A stretch of 64,000 nt of DNA. Origin: Candidatus Praeruminimicrobium purgamenti. GTDB taxonomy: Bacteria > Elusimicrobiota > Endomicrobiia > Endomicrobiales > Endomicrobiaceae. Location of the stretch: contig JAHDQW010000001.1 in assembly GCA_018433585.1 (NCBI GenBank), positions 1 to 64,000 on the forward strand. The letters run 5' to 3'. Positions 54,794 to 64,000 of this stretch are shown piece after piece (the first letter of the stretch is position 1; each line of letters starts with the position of its first letter). Under the pieces are notes generated by a model. It worked only from the letters and a program-made list of their open reading frames with translations, did no database searches and was not told the DNA's origin. A program made the translations under genes and the position numbers.

Positions 54794-56074
54794 ATGAAAG
54801 TCCTTGTAATTGGTAACGGCGGAAGAGAACACTCTATCATTTGGAAACTTTCCAAAAGTCCGAATGTTGAAAAAATTTATTGTACAATCGGAAATGCAGG
54901 CATATTTAAGCAGGCGGAAGTACTTAATATTGACGTTAATGATTTTGTTTCACTCTCATATTTTGCAACACAGAAAAAAATTGATTATACGTTTGTAGGG
55001 CCCGAAGTTCCTTTGGCAAAAGGAATAGTTGATTATTTTAACAGTAAAAATTTGAAAATATTCGGTCCGTCAAAAAAAGGCGCTATGCTTGAATCAAGCA
55101 AAGCTTTTGCTAAAGATTTTATGAAAAAATACGGTATAAGAACAGCCGAATATTCTGCTTTTGATGATTTTAAGTCTGCTCATAATTTTTTAAAATCTTG
55201 GGAAGACAATAAAAAAATAGTTGTTAAAGCCGACGGACTTGCAGCCGGAAAAGGCGTTGTAATGTGTCAAAATAAGCAAGAGGCTGAAGATGCCGTTAAG
55301 GCAATGATGCAGGATAAAGTTTTCGGCGATTCAGGAACAAAAATAGTTTTTGAAGAATGGCTTGAAGGAGAAGAAGTTTCTGTTTTGGTTTTTACCGACG
55401 GAAAACATTTCTCGATAATGCCGCCGGCACAGGATCATAAAAGAGTCGGTGACGGTGATACGGGGCTTAACACGGGAGGGATGGGGGCGTATGCTCCTGC
55501 GCCTATAGCAACACCTGAATTGATAAAAAGTATTAATGACGATATATTGCCTAAAATTTTGACCGGTTTTCAAAAAGAAAAAATAGATTATAAGGGCGTA
55601 TTGTACATAGGTTTTATGATAGTTAAAGGGCAGCCTTATGTTTTGGAATTTAACTGCAGATTCGGAGATCCTGAAACCGAAGCGATTTTGCCTCTTTTAG
55701 AAACGGATTTGTCGGATATAGTGGTTCATATACTTGAAGGCAGACTCAATGAAATTGATATAAAATGGTCAAATAAAGCGTCTGTATGCGTAGTTTTATC
55801 TTCAGGAGGATATCCTGAAAAATATGATACCGGCATACCGATATACGGCCTTGATAAAATATCCGAAGACGAAGCAATTGTGTTTCACGCAGGAACCGCA
55901 AAGGATTTGGAAAATGAGCCTGTAACTTCAGGAGGCAGAGTTATAGCTATGACATCTGTTGCCGAAGATATAAAATCTGCAATAGATAAAGTTTATAAAG
56001 CTGTTGAAAAAGTTAAGTTTATGAAAATGCATTATAGAAAAGATATAGCTCAGAGGGCATTAAAAAATGGATAA
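54794..56074 (+). CDS. purD: GAR synthetase (PurD)
   Basis: 426 residues, ATP-grasp enzyme that joins phosphoribosylamine and glycine. It begins MKVLVIGNGGREHSI, has GPEVPLAKGI, the ATP-binding VVKADGLAAGKGVV, DHKRVGDGDTGLNTGGMGAY, and the metal-binding EFNCRFGDPETE. GGAG is 8 bases before the ATG. Its last 8 bases overlap purE. Confidence 0.97.
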   Translation: MKVLVIGNGGREHSIIWKLSKSPNVEKIYCTIGNAGIFKQAEVLNIDVNDFVSLSYFATQKKIDYTFVGPEVPLAKGIVDYFNSKNLKIFGPSKKGAMLESSKAFAKDFMKKYGIRTAEYSAFDDFKSAHNFLKSWEDNKKIVVKADGLAAGKGVVMCQNKQEAEDAVKAMMQDKVFGDSGTKIVFEEWLEGEEVSVLVFTDGKHFSIMPPAQDHKRVGDGDTGLNTGGMGAYAPAPIATPELIKSINDDILPKILTGFQKEKIDYKGVLYIGFMIVKGQPYVLEFNCRFGDPETEAILPLLETDLSDIVVHILEGRLNEIDIKWSNKASVCVVLSSGGYPEKYDTGIPIYGLDKISEDEAIVFHAGTAKDLENEPVTSGGRVIAMTSVAEDIKSAIDKVYKAVEKVKFMKMHYRKDIAQRALKNG

Positions 56075-56600
56075 AAAAATAGAAGTGGCTGTAATAATAG
56101 GTTCGGATTCCGATTTGCCTGTAGTTTCGGAAACTTTAAAACTTTTTGATAAATTTAAAGTTTCTTATTCAATTAATGTTGCGTCTGCACACAGAACGCC
56201 GTCATTGGTTAAAGATTGCGTTCAGCAGGCTGTTTCGAAAGGGGTTAAAGTTTTCATAGCTGCAGCCGGTATGTCAGCTGCATTACCCGGCGTTGTAGCT
56301 TCGGAAACAATTTTGCCGGTTATCGGCATACCTATTGACGGTAAAAATTTATCAAGCATGGATGCTCTTTTTTCAATAGCGCAAATGCCTCCTTCAATAC
56401 CTGTCGCATGTGTGTCAATAGGCAAGGCGGGAGCAGTAAATGCGGCTGTTTTGGCTTTGCAGATACTTGCGCTTAATAATGCGTCTGTTGCCGAACAGCT
56501 TGTCGAATATAAAAAAAATGTTGCTGCGGCAATTATAGAAAAAAATGAAAAGTTAAATAAAATAGGTTATGTTAAATACATAGAGGAAATGAAAAAATAG
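56067..56600 (+). CDS. purE: N5-CAIR mutase (PurE, class I-type)
   Basis: 177 residues. Catalyses the carboxyl shift producing CAIR for PurC. It has IIGSDSDLPV, SAHRTP and AAAGMSAALPGVVA. No purK is visible, so N5-CAIR would have to be made by a PurK encoded elsewhere, or this PurE works directly on AIR and CO2. It overlaps purD and abuts pyrR. Confidence 0.95.
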   Translation: MDKKIEVAVIIGSDSDLPVVSETLKLFDKFKVSYSINVASAHRTPSLVKDCVQQAVSKGVKVFIAAAGMSAALPGVVASETILPVIGIPIDGKNLSSMDALFSIAQMPPSIPVACVSIGKAGAVNAAVLALQILALNNASVAEQLVEYKKNVAAAIIEKNEKLNKIGYVKYIEEMKK

Positions 56601-57143
56601 ATGGCAGAAAAAAATAAAAAAATTATTGCGGATTCAAACAAAATACAATTGTTGATCAATAAACTGGCAAAAGATATTTTAGAAAAAAATATTGATATTT
56701 CTGAAATTGCGGTTGTAGGTATACAGACAAGAGGCGTTTATCTTGCGAAAAGGCTTTTAAAAGAGCTTCTTGCTGTAAAAAATATCAATATGGAAATTCC
56801 TTTCGGAATTCTTGATATCACTTTGTACAGAGATGATTTGGGAGAGATGGGGGCGGATATTCCTACGATTAAAGATACTAATATTCCTTTTGATATAAAC
56901 GCTAAGAATATAATATTGGTAGATGATGTTTTATATACGGGAAGAACCATTCGTTGTGCTCTTGATGTTTTAAAAGATTACGGAAGACCAAAATCAATAC
57001 AATTAGCTGTTTTAATAGACAGGGGTTACAGAGAACTTCCGATACAAGCTAATTTTACAGGTTTATCATACCATACGAAAGAACAGGTTTGTGTTGAATT
57101 AAGCGAAGTTGACGGTCAGGACGTGGCTTACATTTGCGATTAA
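56601..57143 (+). CDS. pyrR: PyrR: pyrimidine operon regulator / uracil phosphoribosyltransferase
   Basis: 180 residues. PRPP loop in IILVDDVLYTGRTIRCALD, plus AVVGIQTRGVYLAKR and LIDRGYRELPIQ as in PyrR. In Firmicutes PyrR binds pyr mRNA when UMP is high; it can also make UMP from uracil. ATG follows the purE stop with no gap. I find no PyrR-type attenuator between purE and pyrB (only 24 bases after pyrR), so its regulatory target is not visible here. Confidence 0.95.
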   Translation: MAEKNKKIIADSNKIQLLINKLAKDILEKNIDISEIAVVGIQTRGVYLAKRLLKELLAVKNINMEIPFGILDITLYRDDLGEMGADIPTIKDTNIPFDINAKNIILVDDVLYTGRTIRCALDVLKDYGRPKSIQLAVLIDRGYRELPIQANFTGLSYHTKEQVCVELSEVDGQDVAYICD

Positions 57144-57167
57144 ATTAATTTTTAACAGAGAGGGGAT

Positions 57168-58121
57168 ATGCCTTTTAATAGGAAAGACCTTTTAGGTTTG
57201 GAAGATTTAGATAAAAAAGAAATTCAGACTATTATTGATTCCGTCAAGCCGTTTAAAAGTTTATTTACAAGATCAATTAAAAAAGCGCCTGCTTTAATAG
57301 GCAAAACAGTTGTAAATTTGTTTTATGAGCCTTCTACCAGGACAAGAACTTCTTTTGAAATTGCCGCCAAAAGGCTTTCAGCCGATGTTGTAAATATAGC
57401 AACTGCCACTTCAAGCGTCGTTAAAGGTGAAAGTTTAATAGACACCGGCAAAACCCTTGAAGCAATGAAGGCTGACATTATAATAATAAGACACAGCCTT
57501 GCAGGAACGCCTGAAATACTGGCAAAAAATTTAAACGCGTCAATTATAAATGCCGGAGACGGTTTTCATGAACATCCTACGCAGGGACTGCTGGATTTAT
57601 ATACTATTTACGAAAAAAAGAAAAAGATAGAGGGATTGAAGATTCTTTTAGTCGGCGATATCTTACACAGCAGAGTTGCAAAGTCAAATATATGGGCATT
57701 GACAAAAATGGGCGCAAAATTGAGAGTTGTCGGACCTCCGACTTTAATTCCTAAAAATATTACGGATTTGGGCGTGGAGATTTTTTATGATCTTGATAAA
57801 GCCATAAAAGGTGTTGATGTTGTTAATATTTTGAGAATTCAGATGGAAAGACAGCAGGAAAATCTTTTTCCTTCGGTGCATGAATACGTTGAATTGTATC
57901 AGGTTACATCAGAGAGACTGGCAAATGCAAAACCTGATGTTTTGATTATGCATCCCGGACCTATGAACAGAGGAATAGAAATATCTTCAAGTGTTGCAGA
58001 CAGTCCGTCGGCAGTCATAAACGAACAAGTTACAAACGGTATTGCCGTAAGAATGGCTGTATTGTATCTGCTTGCTGCGGCAAGAATTAAACAGGGGAAA
58101 AAACATGTCAATTCAAATTAA
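57168..58121 (+). CDS. pyrB: Aspartate carbamoyltransferase catalytic chain (PyrB)
   Basis: 317 residues, second step of pyrimidine synthesis. Carbamoyl-phosphate loop FYEPSTRTRTSFE, HPTQGLLDLYTI, and C-terminal MHPGPMNRG are visible. GAGGGG lies just before the ATG. No pyrI-like regulatory chain is nearby. pyrC overlaps its end by 17 bases. Confidence 0.97.
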   Translation: MPFNRKDLLGLEDLDKKEIQTIIDSVKPFKSLFTRSIKKAPALIGKTVVNLFYEPSTRTRTSFEIAAKRLSADVVNIATATSSVVKGESLIDTGKTLEAMKADIIIIRHSLAGTPEILAKNLNASIINAGDGFHEHPTQGLLDLYTIYEKKKKIEGLKILLVGDILHSRVAKSNIWALTKMGAKLRVVGPPTLIPKNITDLGVEIFYDLDKAIKGVDVVNILRIQMERQQENLFPSVHEYVELYQVTSERLANAKPDVLIMHPGPMNRGIEISSSVADSPSAVINEQVTNGIAVRMAVLYLLAAARIKQGKKHVNSN

Positions 58122-59391
58122 AAATATCAGAGTTGTCGACCCTTCAAATAAAACCGATAAAGTCGGAGATATATTTATTGAAAACGGTGAAATAGTTTCA
58201 AAGTTGTCAGGGACTCCCGATAAAGTGATTGACGGTAAAAATAAAACGGCTGTCCCCGGTCTTATTGATATTCATTCTCATTTAAGAGAACCCGGACAGG
58301 AAGAAAAAGAAACAATAGCAACAGGCACAAGATCTGCCTGCAAAGGCGGGATAACCACAGTTTTCTGCATGCCTAACACAAAACCTGTTACGGACAATGC
58401 ACCGTCTGTGGAATATATTCTTATGAAGTCACAGAAAGAAGGAAAAGTTAATGTTTTCCCTATAGGGTGCATAACTAAAAATTCTCAAGGTCAGGAACTG
58501 GCTGAAATCGGCATATTAAAAAAAGCTGGTATTGTCGCAGTTTCAGACGACGGAGTTCCTGTCAGCAATTCTCAGATAATGAGAAGAGCTTTGGAATATA
58601 CAAAAATGTTTTCAATTCCGGTAATTGCTCATTGCGAGGATAAAGAATTATCAAAAAACGGAGTAATGAATGCCGGTAAAAATTCTATGATTTTAGGCTT
58701 GAGAGGGATTCCCAATCAAAGCGAAGATGTTATGGTTGCAAGAGATATTATGCTTGCCGAACTTACATCTGGACGTCTTCATATAGCTCATGTGTCGACT
58801 GCCGGTTCTGTAGAGCTTGTAAGACAGGCGAAGAAAAAAGGATTAAACGTAACATGTGAAACGTGTCCTCATTATTTCACTTTAACTGACGATGCCGTAA
58901 AAACTTACGATACAAATTACAAAATGAATCCGCCGTTGAGAAGACAAAAAGACGTAGATGCCGTTAAAGAAGGTCTTGCCGACGGAACTATCGACTGTAT
59001 TGCGACTGATCATGCACCTCATACTTTTGAAGACAAAAATAAAGAATTTGATTTGGCCCCGTTCGGAATAATAGGTTTTGAAACTTTATTGTCTCTTGTT
59101 TTAAATGAGCTTGTAGATAAAAAGGTTTTGTCTTTTCAGGATGCAATAGCTAAAATGACCGTTAATCCGGCAAAAATTTTTTCATTGGAAAAAAGAGGCA
59201 GTTTGGCTGTAGGCTCAATAGCCGACATCACAATAATAGATACTGAATACAGTTATGAATATAAAAAAGAAAATATTTTGTCAAAAAGCAAAAATTCGCC
59301 TTTTATCGGAAGAAAATTTAAAGGCGGAGCTGTTATGACTATTGTCGGAGGAAAAATAGCTTGGTCTCAAAAAGATGGGATAATCAATTAG
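58105..59391 (+). CDS. pyrC: Dihydroorotase (PyrC, class I type)
   Basis: 428 residues. Closes carbamoyl-aspartate to dihydroorotate with two metals. Ligand motifs: DIHSHLREPG, MPNTKPVTDN, AHCED, HVSTAGS and ATDHAPHT. I choose ATG 58105 (MSIQIKNIRVVDPSN, AGGGG 7 bases upstream) over an in-frame start at 58072 that would add 11 residues inside pyrB. Confidence 0.96.
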   Translation: MSIQIKNIRVVDPSNKTDKVGDIFIENGEIVSKLSGTPDKVIDGKNKTAVPGLIDIHSHLREPGQEEKETIATGTRSACKGGITTVFCMPNTKPVTDNAPSVEYILMKSQKEGKVNVFPIGCITKNSQGQELAEIGILKKAGIVAVSDDGVPVSNSQIMRRALEYTKMFSIPVIAHCEDKELSKNGVMNAGKNSMILGLRGIPNQSEDVMVARDIMLAELTSGRLHIAHVSTAGSVELVRQAKKKGLNVTCETCPHYFTLTDDAVKTYDTNYKMNPPLRRQKDVDAVKEGLADGTIDCIATDHAPHTFEDKNKEFDLAPFGIIGFETLLSLVLNELVDKKVLSFQDAIAKMTVNPAKIFSLEKRGSLAVGSIADITIIDTEYSYEYKKENILSKSKNSPFIGRKFKGGAVMTIVGGKIAWSQKDGIIN

Positions 59392-60128
59392 AAATTAAAG
59401 AAAATAAAAAAATTTGTTTAAATTTTTATGAATTCAAAGTGGTTTCAAAACAAATTGCATCAGCTGCCGTTGCAGGCCAGTTCTGCATGATAAAGCTGGA
59501 ATCTGTTTATTTAAGAAGACCTTTGAGCATATATCATATAAATAAAAAAACTTCAGAAATATCTTTTCTTTACAAAGTTTTAGGGAAAGGAACCGATAAG
59601 CTGGCTTCTTTATCTAAAGGTACAAAAATCAAGGTTCTGGGCCCGCTTGGTCAGGGTTATGATTTGAAACCTTCATTAAAAAAAGATTCTGAACCTGTAT
59701 TGGTTGCCGGCGGAACAGGAATTGCTTCTATTTTCTGCCTGGCAAGCAGTCTGAAAAAAACAGGGAAATTGTTTTACGGAGTGAAAACAAAAGAAGAATT
59801 GTTGTGTATTTCTTTGTTTAAAAAATTAGGCTGGAAAATATTTGTTTCAACCGAAGACGGTTCCAGAGGATATAAAGGTTTTATAACAGATTTGCTTCAA
59901 CAGAAACTCAATAAAAACAATATCGTCTATACATGCGGACCTACACCCATGATGAAAAAAGTTATATCATTAGCTAAAGGTTTAAATTTATCAGGATATG
60001 CTTCTTTAGAAGAAAAGATGGCTTGCGGCGTAGGCAATTGCCAGGGATGCGCGGTTAAGATAGGCGAAGAATATAAAATGGTCTGCAAAGACGGACCTGT
60101 TTTTAAAATTTCCGAAGTATTTCTTTAA
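59361..60128 (+). CDS. pyrK: Dihydroorotate dehydrogenase electron-transfer subunit (PyrK)
   Basis: 255 residues from TTG 59361, overlapping pyrC by 31 bases. PyrK passes electrons from NAD to PyrD. It has an FAD part with YLRRPLSIY, an NAD part with VAGGTGIASIF and YTCGPTPMM, and a [2Fe-2S] Cys cluster in CGVGNCQGC with a fourth Cys in MVCKDGPVF. A PyrD gene would normally follow but does not, so it must lie elsewhere. Confidence 0.94.
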   Translation: MVSKRWDNQLEIKENKKICLNFYEFKVVSKQIASAAVAGQFCMIKLESVYLRRPLSIYHINKKTSEISFLYKVLGKGTDKLASLSKGTKIKVLGPLGQGYDLKPSLKKDSEPVLVAGGTGIASIFCLASSLKKTGKLFYGVKTKEELLCISLFKKLGWKIFVSTEDGSRGYKGFITDLLQQKLNKNNIVYTCGPTPMMKKVISLAKGLNLSGYASLEEKMACGVGNCQGCAVKIGEEYKMVCKDGPVFKISEVFL

Positions 60129-60181
60129 AAATAAAGCAATATATATGTCAATTATAAAAAATCGTATTTTATAGAAAAAAA

Positions 60182-61831
60182 GTGGATATATTTATATACT
60201 TGTTGTTTTCGATGCTGTCGCTTTTTACACCTCTTAGCTTTGCCGCTACAGAACCTTGGGCTTTTCTTGTAATGCAGGCGGCAATATGTTTAATCATCGT
60301 ATATTTTTTATTTAAAAGACGCTCCTTAGTTATTTCTTTTTCAGCAGCAGTAGTAAGTTGTATTTTTATTTTTCTGATAAGTTATTCTGTAATTCAGCTT
60401 TTTAATCCCCGCTCTATTACACAGCCTGTTTCAATATTCCCTTTTACGCTGTGCCGTTTTTACACTTTAACGGAATTGATGAGTTTTTTAACCTATTTTT
60501 TGCTTTTTACAGCAGTTACGCAATTATTTGAAAGTTATAAAAAAATTACAAAAGCGTTATTTTTGTTTTCTCTTTCGGCAGGTGTTGTCGCTGTCATTTC
60601 GGTTTGTTTCCCAAAAGGAGAATACATAAAGTTTTTTTTGGATAAGACTATTTTCAGCGCTTTCGGCCCTTTTGTTAACAGAAACAGCGCCGGTATATTT
60701 TTTTCAATGTCTTTTTTTATTACGTTGACTTTCACAATCACCGGTTTTTTTAAATATAAAAAATATTTATATGATAATAAAAAAAATGAATTTATCATAA
60801 GACAGGCAATACAAATTCTGCTTTCAATATTTTTATTGATTTGCGTCATTTTGACCCGTTCGCGCGGCGCTATGCTTGCAACTTTTATTTCTTTATTTTC
60901 TTTTTCCGTATTATCAGCTTTTTATTTTCCGAAAGAATCCAAAAGAAAAATAAAATATACGGCGGTACTCATCTTTTTGTTCGTGATATTATCATTCTGT
61001 ATTTTAAAAAATTTTGATTCTATAAATTCTTTTTCAGGAAGATATCACGGAGGCTTTTCCGAACAGGCAAGAAAAATTCTGTATAAATCGGCTTTTGATA
61101 TGCTTAGGGATTATCCGTTAACGGGTGTTGGTGTTGCAGCTTTCCCTGTTGCCGTAAATAAATATCTGGAAACGCCTATAGAGGCTTATCCGGAACACTT
61201 GCATAACGATTGGCTGGAATTGATTCTTGGAATAGGGTACCCTGCCGGTGTATTGCTTATTATACTTGTATCGTTCCTTATTTACAATTTACTGTCAAGA
61301 ATTAAGTTTTTGCGAACTGAAAAACAAATTTGCTTTATTGGTTTATTGACGGCATCTTTTACTTTGTTGCTCGGAAGTTTAGTTGATTTTCATCTGCATA
61401 TACCTGCTAATGCCTTCGTTTTTTTCAGCGTTCTCGGTTTATTGTCGGCAGCCTCTTTCCATAAAAATAAAATATATGAATTTAATATGACGATATATTT
61501 TAAGAGTATGCTTATAATTATGCTCATATGTATGATATATGTTTCTGCCAGGAACACATTTGCATGGAAATATTTTGTATTTGGTGAAAATTTATCGCCT
61601 AATGCAAAAATAGAATATTATGAAGAAGGAATATCTCTGACGGATAATCCGAGATACTTGGAAAAATTAATTTTGCTTTATTATAATGCGGCATTTAACA
61701 ATTCTTTTTCAGTTCAAGAGAGACAATATTATTATCAAAAGGCACTTGGAACGTCAAAAGATTTTCTGATAAAATATCCTTTCAGCAGACAAATATCAAA
61801 AGTTTATTCAAATCTTTCATCCGTAAATTGA
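60182..61831 (+). CDS. O-antigen ligase (Wzy/WaaL-type) membrane protein
   Basis: 549 residues from GTG 60182; ATG 60212-region starts would trim the first helix. About ten to twelve membrane helices, with the family's large loop holding FVNRNSAGIFF, TRSRGAMLA, GVGVAAFP and HLHNDWLELILGIGYPAG. Such proteins polymerise surface glycans or attach them to a lipid. It begins a polysaccharide locus with the Wza-like and Wzc-like genes. Polymerase and ligase cannot be told apart here. The 53-base gap before it has no clear promoter. Confidence 0.85.
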   Translation: MDIFIYLLFSMLSLFTPLSFAATEPWAFLVMQAAICLIIVYFLFKRRSLVISFSAAVVSCIFIFLISYSVIQLFNPRSITQPVSIFPFTLCRFYTLTELMSFLTYFLLFTAVTQLFESYKKITKALFLFSLSAGVVAVISVCFPKGEYIKFFLDKTIFSAFGPFVNRNSAGIFFSMSFFITLTFTITGFFKYKKYLYDNKKNEFIIRQAIQILLSIFLLICVILTRSRGAMLATFISLFSFSVLSAFYFPKESKRKIKYTAVLIFLFVILSFCILKNFDSINSFSGRYHGGFSEQARKILYKSAFDMLRDYPLTGVGVAAFPVAVNKYLETPIEAYPEHLHNDWLELILGIGYPAGVLLIILVSFLIYNLLSRIKFLRTEKQICFIGLLTASFTLLLGSLVDFHLHIPANAFVFFSVLGLLSAASFHKNKIYEFNMTIYFKSMLIIMLICMIYVSARNTFAWKYFVFGENLSPNAKIEYYEEGISLTDNPRYLEKLILLYYNAAFNNSFSVQERQYYYQKALGTSKDFLIKYPFSRQISKVYSNLSSVN

Positions 61832-61864
61832 AGTTTTGGTATATTTTTTATAGAATATCAAGCT

Positions 61865-62536
61865 ATGAATAATATTTATTTAAAAATAGTGGTTTTTTCA
61901 TTTATCGGATGTATGTTTATTTCATGCGCTTCTATGCCTTCTCATGATGATACAAATCAAAATATAAAACAGAATCCGCAAGAACAACAGATTAATAATC
62001 AGGTTTTAAACGATATTTCGCAAATACAAAACTCAAATGATTATATTTTGCAGCCTGGAGATTTGTTGGAAATTACTGTTTTTATGGAAGACGGGATGAA
62101 CAGAACTTTAAGAATAAGCGGTAACGGAACTATAACATTCCCTTTAATCGGAAATCTAAAAATAAGCGGATATTCTGTCGCACAGGCAGAAGACGTTCTT
62201 GTGAAGGAACTTAAGCAATTTATAAAGAATCCTCAGATTTCTATGCTGATAAAAGAATACGGAAATAAAACCGTATATGTTCTCGGTCAGGTTAAAAAAC
62301 CTTCTTCAATAGAAATACCTCCTGAAAAGTCTTTAACTGTACTTGAAGCAATAACTTCTGTCGGAGGCTTTACTGATATTGCGAATATTTCAAAAGTTAA
62401 GGTTTTAAGAATGGAAAACGGTAAACAAAAAAGTATTGAAGTTGATATAACGCAGATAACAAAACAAGGGAACAAGTCTCTGGATATTTCTCTTATGCCC
62501 GGAGATATAATTTTTGTTCCGCAAAGCATGTTTTAA
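61865..62536 (+). CDS. Polysaccharide export outer-membrane lipoprotein (Wza-like)
   Basis: 223 residues. Lipoprotein signal with lipobox FISC (Cys21). A linker of Asn/Gln precedes the export domain (YILQPGDLLEITVF, GNGTITFPLIGN) and one SLBB-like domain (VYVLGQVKKPSSIEIP, LEAITSVGGF). It ends MPGDIIFVPQSMF, shorter than E. coli Wza (~379), so the transmembrane ring helix may be missing. wzc-like gene begins 9 bases later. Confidence 0.93.
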   Translation: MNNIYLKIVVFSFIGCMFISCASMPSHDDTNQNIKQNPQEQQINNQVLNDISQIQNSNDYILQPGDLLEITVFMEDGMNRTLRISGNGTITFPLIGNLKISGYSVAQAEDVLVKELKQFIKNPQISMLIKEYGNKTVYVLGQVKKPSSIEIPPEKSLTVLEAITSVGGFTDIANISKVKVLRMENGKQKSIEVDITQITKQGNKSLDISLMPGDIIFVPQSMF

Positions 62537-62545
62537 AGGATAAAT

Positions 62546-64000
62546 ATGTCTGAACATTTAAACAATTCCGAAAATATAAACAATGAACAAATAGATTTTG
62601 CATATTACTTTTCAGTAATACTTAAACATATATGGCTATTGGCAGGTTTTATTCTTATAGGACTTGTAATATCCGTATTGTTAAATTCTTTTATGCAGCC
62701 TGTTTATAAATCATCGGTATTAATGATGATAGACAGAGAAGATTCAGGGAAAATAGATCCGGCATCTTTAAATTCATGGACAAGCGATGAGGATTATTAC
62801 AGAACTCAATATAAACTTTTGGAATCAAGATCTCTTTTGGAAAAAGTACATAAAGAAATGGGATTAGACCAATATCAGGAATTTAAAAATCCCGACGGTT
62901 GGATTAAATTAAAAGATAAAATTAAGATTGTTCCGATAACAAGAAGCCGTCTGCTTAATTTAGAAGTTGTCTCTTATGATAAAGATTTAACTTCTAAAAT
63001 AGCCAACAGTATAGCAAACACTTTTGTCGCAGATAATATTAATAACAGAATTTCTATAGCAAAAGACGTTATTTCCGCTTTAGAAGCGACAGAAAGAAGT
63101 CCTAAACAACAGGAACTTCTAAATTCAATGCCTCAGGTTGTAAACAGCGATTTTATAAAAGGATTGAAAGAACAGGAAATAAATTTATACGGGCAGTATG
63201 TTAAAGCTATAGCAAAGTATACTAAAAATCACCCTGATGTGATTTCTCTGCAAAATCAGCTTGATGCCATAAGAATAAAAATAGAACTTGAAACTAAAAG
63301 ATTGGTTCAGAGTATTAAGATAGAGCTCTCAGGACAATTTTCAGGGAATAATATACGTATAATAGATGAGGCTCTTCCTCCGCAGTTCCCGTTCAGACCT
63401 AATAAAATAATTAATTTGGTTATAGGGTTAACCGGCGGTTTTATTTTAGGTTTGCTGGTAATTTTCTTTTTGGAATTTATAGATAAAAGCATTAAAACTT
63501 CCGATGATTTACAAAACAAGTTAAAACTTGCTTTTCTTGGCTTCATACCTACCGATAAAAATAAAAAAGCTAAATCAGAATATGAAATTATGGTTAAAGA
63601 AGGAAATTCTGTAATGGCTGAGCAGATAAGAAATGTCCGCACTATGTTGAATTTTGCTTTATCAGACGATAGAAAAGCTCCTATATTAATAACCAGTTCT
63701 GTACAGGGAGAAGGTAAAAGCCATTTAGCCGTAAATCTGTCGGTAGCAATTTCGCAAACGGATAAAAAAGTTCTATTAATAGACGGAGATTTCCGCCGTT
63801 CAAGGCTTCATAAAGTTTTTAAGCTTTCAACAGAAAAAGGATTAAGCAATGTTTGGGATGAAAATCAGACAAAAAGAGATTTTTCTTCTAACGTGCAGCC
63901 GACAGACGTTGAAAATCTTTTTGTTATGACTTCAGGAACAAGACCTCCTAATCCGTCAGAATTGCTGAATACACCTTTGCTTGAAGCCTTTGTTAAATGG
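62546..64000 (+). CDS. Wzc-like tyrosine autokinase / chain-length protein (3' end outside window)
   Basis: 485 residues visible; the frame is still open at the last base. AAAGGA precedes the ATG. An N-terminal Wzz-type part has membrane helix 1 (~33-55), a periplasmic coiled region, and helix 2 (~290-312) after PPQFPFRPN. The cytoplasmic BY-kinase shows Walker A QGEGKSHLAVNLS and Walker A' LLIDGDFRRSRLH. Wzc controls capsule or exopolysaccharide length with the Wza-like channel. The Tyr-rich tail cannot be seen. Confidence 0.94.
   Translation, partial: MSEHLNNSENINNEQIDFAYYFSVILKHIWLLAGFILIGLVISVLLNSFMQPVYKSSVLMMIDREDSGKIDPASLNSWTSDEDYYRTQYKLLESRSLLEKVHKEMGLDQYQEFKNPDGWIKLKDKIKIVPITRSRLLNLEVVSYDKDLTSKIANSIANTFVADNINNRISIAKDVISALEATERSPKQQELLNSMPQVVNSDFIKGLKEQEINLYGQYVKAIAKYTKNHPDVISLQNQLDAIRIKIELETKRLVQSIKIELSGQFSGNNIRIIDEALPPQFPFRPNKIINLVIGLTGGFILGLLVIFFLEFIDKSIKTSDDLQNKLKLAFLGFIPTDKNKKAKSEYEIMVKEGNSVMAEQIRNVRTMLNFALSDDRKAPILITSSVQGEGKSHLAVNLSVAISQTDKKVLLIDGDFRRSRLHKVFKLSTEKGLSNVWDENQTKRDFSSNVQPTDVENLFVMTSGTRPPNPSELLNTPLLEAFVKW

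Overview
The window is AT-rich and densely coding. Every supported gene reads on the + strand, and no gap between genes is longer than about 140 bases. It encodes LPS export parts (LptF, LptG), apolipoprotein N-acyltransferase, several lipoproteins and a Wza/Wzc-type polysaccharide exporter, so the organism is a diderm (Gram-negative-type) bacterium. Giant secreted or membrane-bound proteins with a shared N-terminal domain, together with this low-GC diderm gene content, fit a deep-branching lineage such as Candidatus Omnitrophota or Elusimicrobiota. That placement is an inference from remembered protein style, not a computed result.

Region 1 (2-35716) holds three giant genes. The first is cut by the window start. 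It has more than 6,000 codons here and joins 64-residue repeats, a long beta-rich part, a membrane glycosyltransferase-2-like core, a DUF218/YdcF-like domain and three tandem ~530-residue modules that each end in a guanylate-kinase-like domain. The second (1,963 aa) has a signal peptide, a TraB/ChaN/TIKI-like domain, an internal membrane segment plus lipobox, and an alpha/alpha-toroid glycoside-hydrolase-like domain. A strong promoter then drives a short-loop FtsH-like protease, a lipoprotein, a small secreted protein and the third giant (2,874 aa). The third giant is exported, starts with the same TraB/ChaN/TIKI-like domain, and carries a nucleotidyltransferase-like motif and what looks like a degenerate RelA/SpoT architecture. 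All three giants stop in nearly the same tail (ILAAA or ILSAA). This family is the most likely undescribed system in the window.

Region 2 (35725-43787) is envelope and housekeeping: ybaB/ebfC, lptF-lptG, secA, lnt, and prfB with an intact +1 programmed frameshift. Region 3 (43904-49866) has two closely related membrane histidine kinases flanking an SRPBCC protein and a long-chain acyl-ACP-reductase-like enzyme with its catalytic cysteine. Region 4 (49925-60128) is a tightly packed nucleotide operon: purC, a double-length purS, purL, purQ, a small Cys-rich membrane protein, purD, purE, pyrR, pyrB, pyrC, pyrK. Region 5 (60182-64000) starts a polysaccharide locus: O-antigen-ligase-type membrane protein, Wza-like lipoprotein, and a Wzc-like tyrosine kinase cut by the window end.

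No tRNA, rRNA, CRISPR array, insertion sequence or integrase was recognised. Domain assignments inside the giants rest on motifs read by eye and are much less certain than the housekeeping calls.
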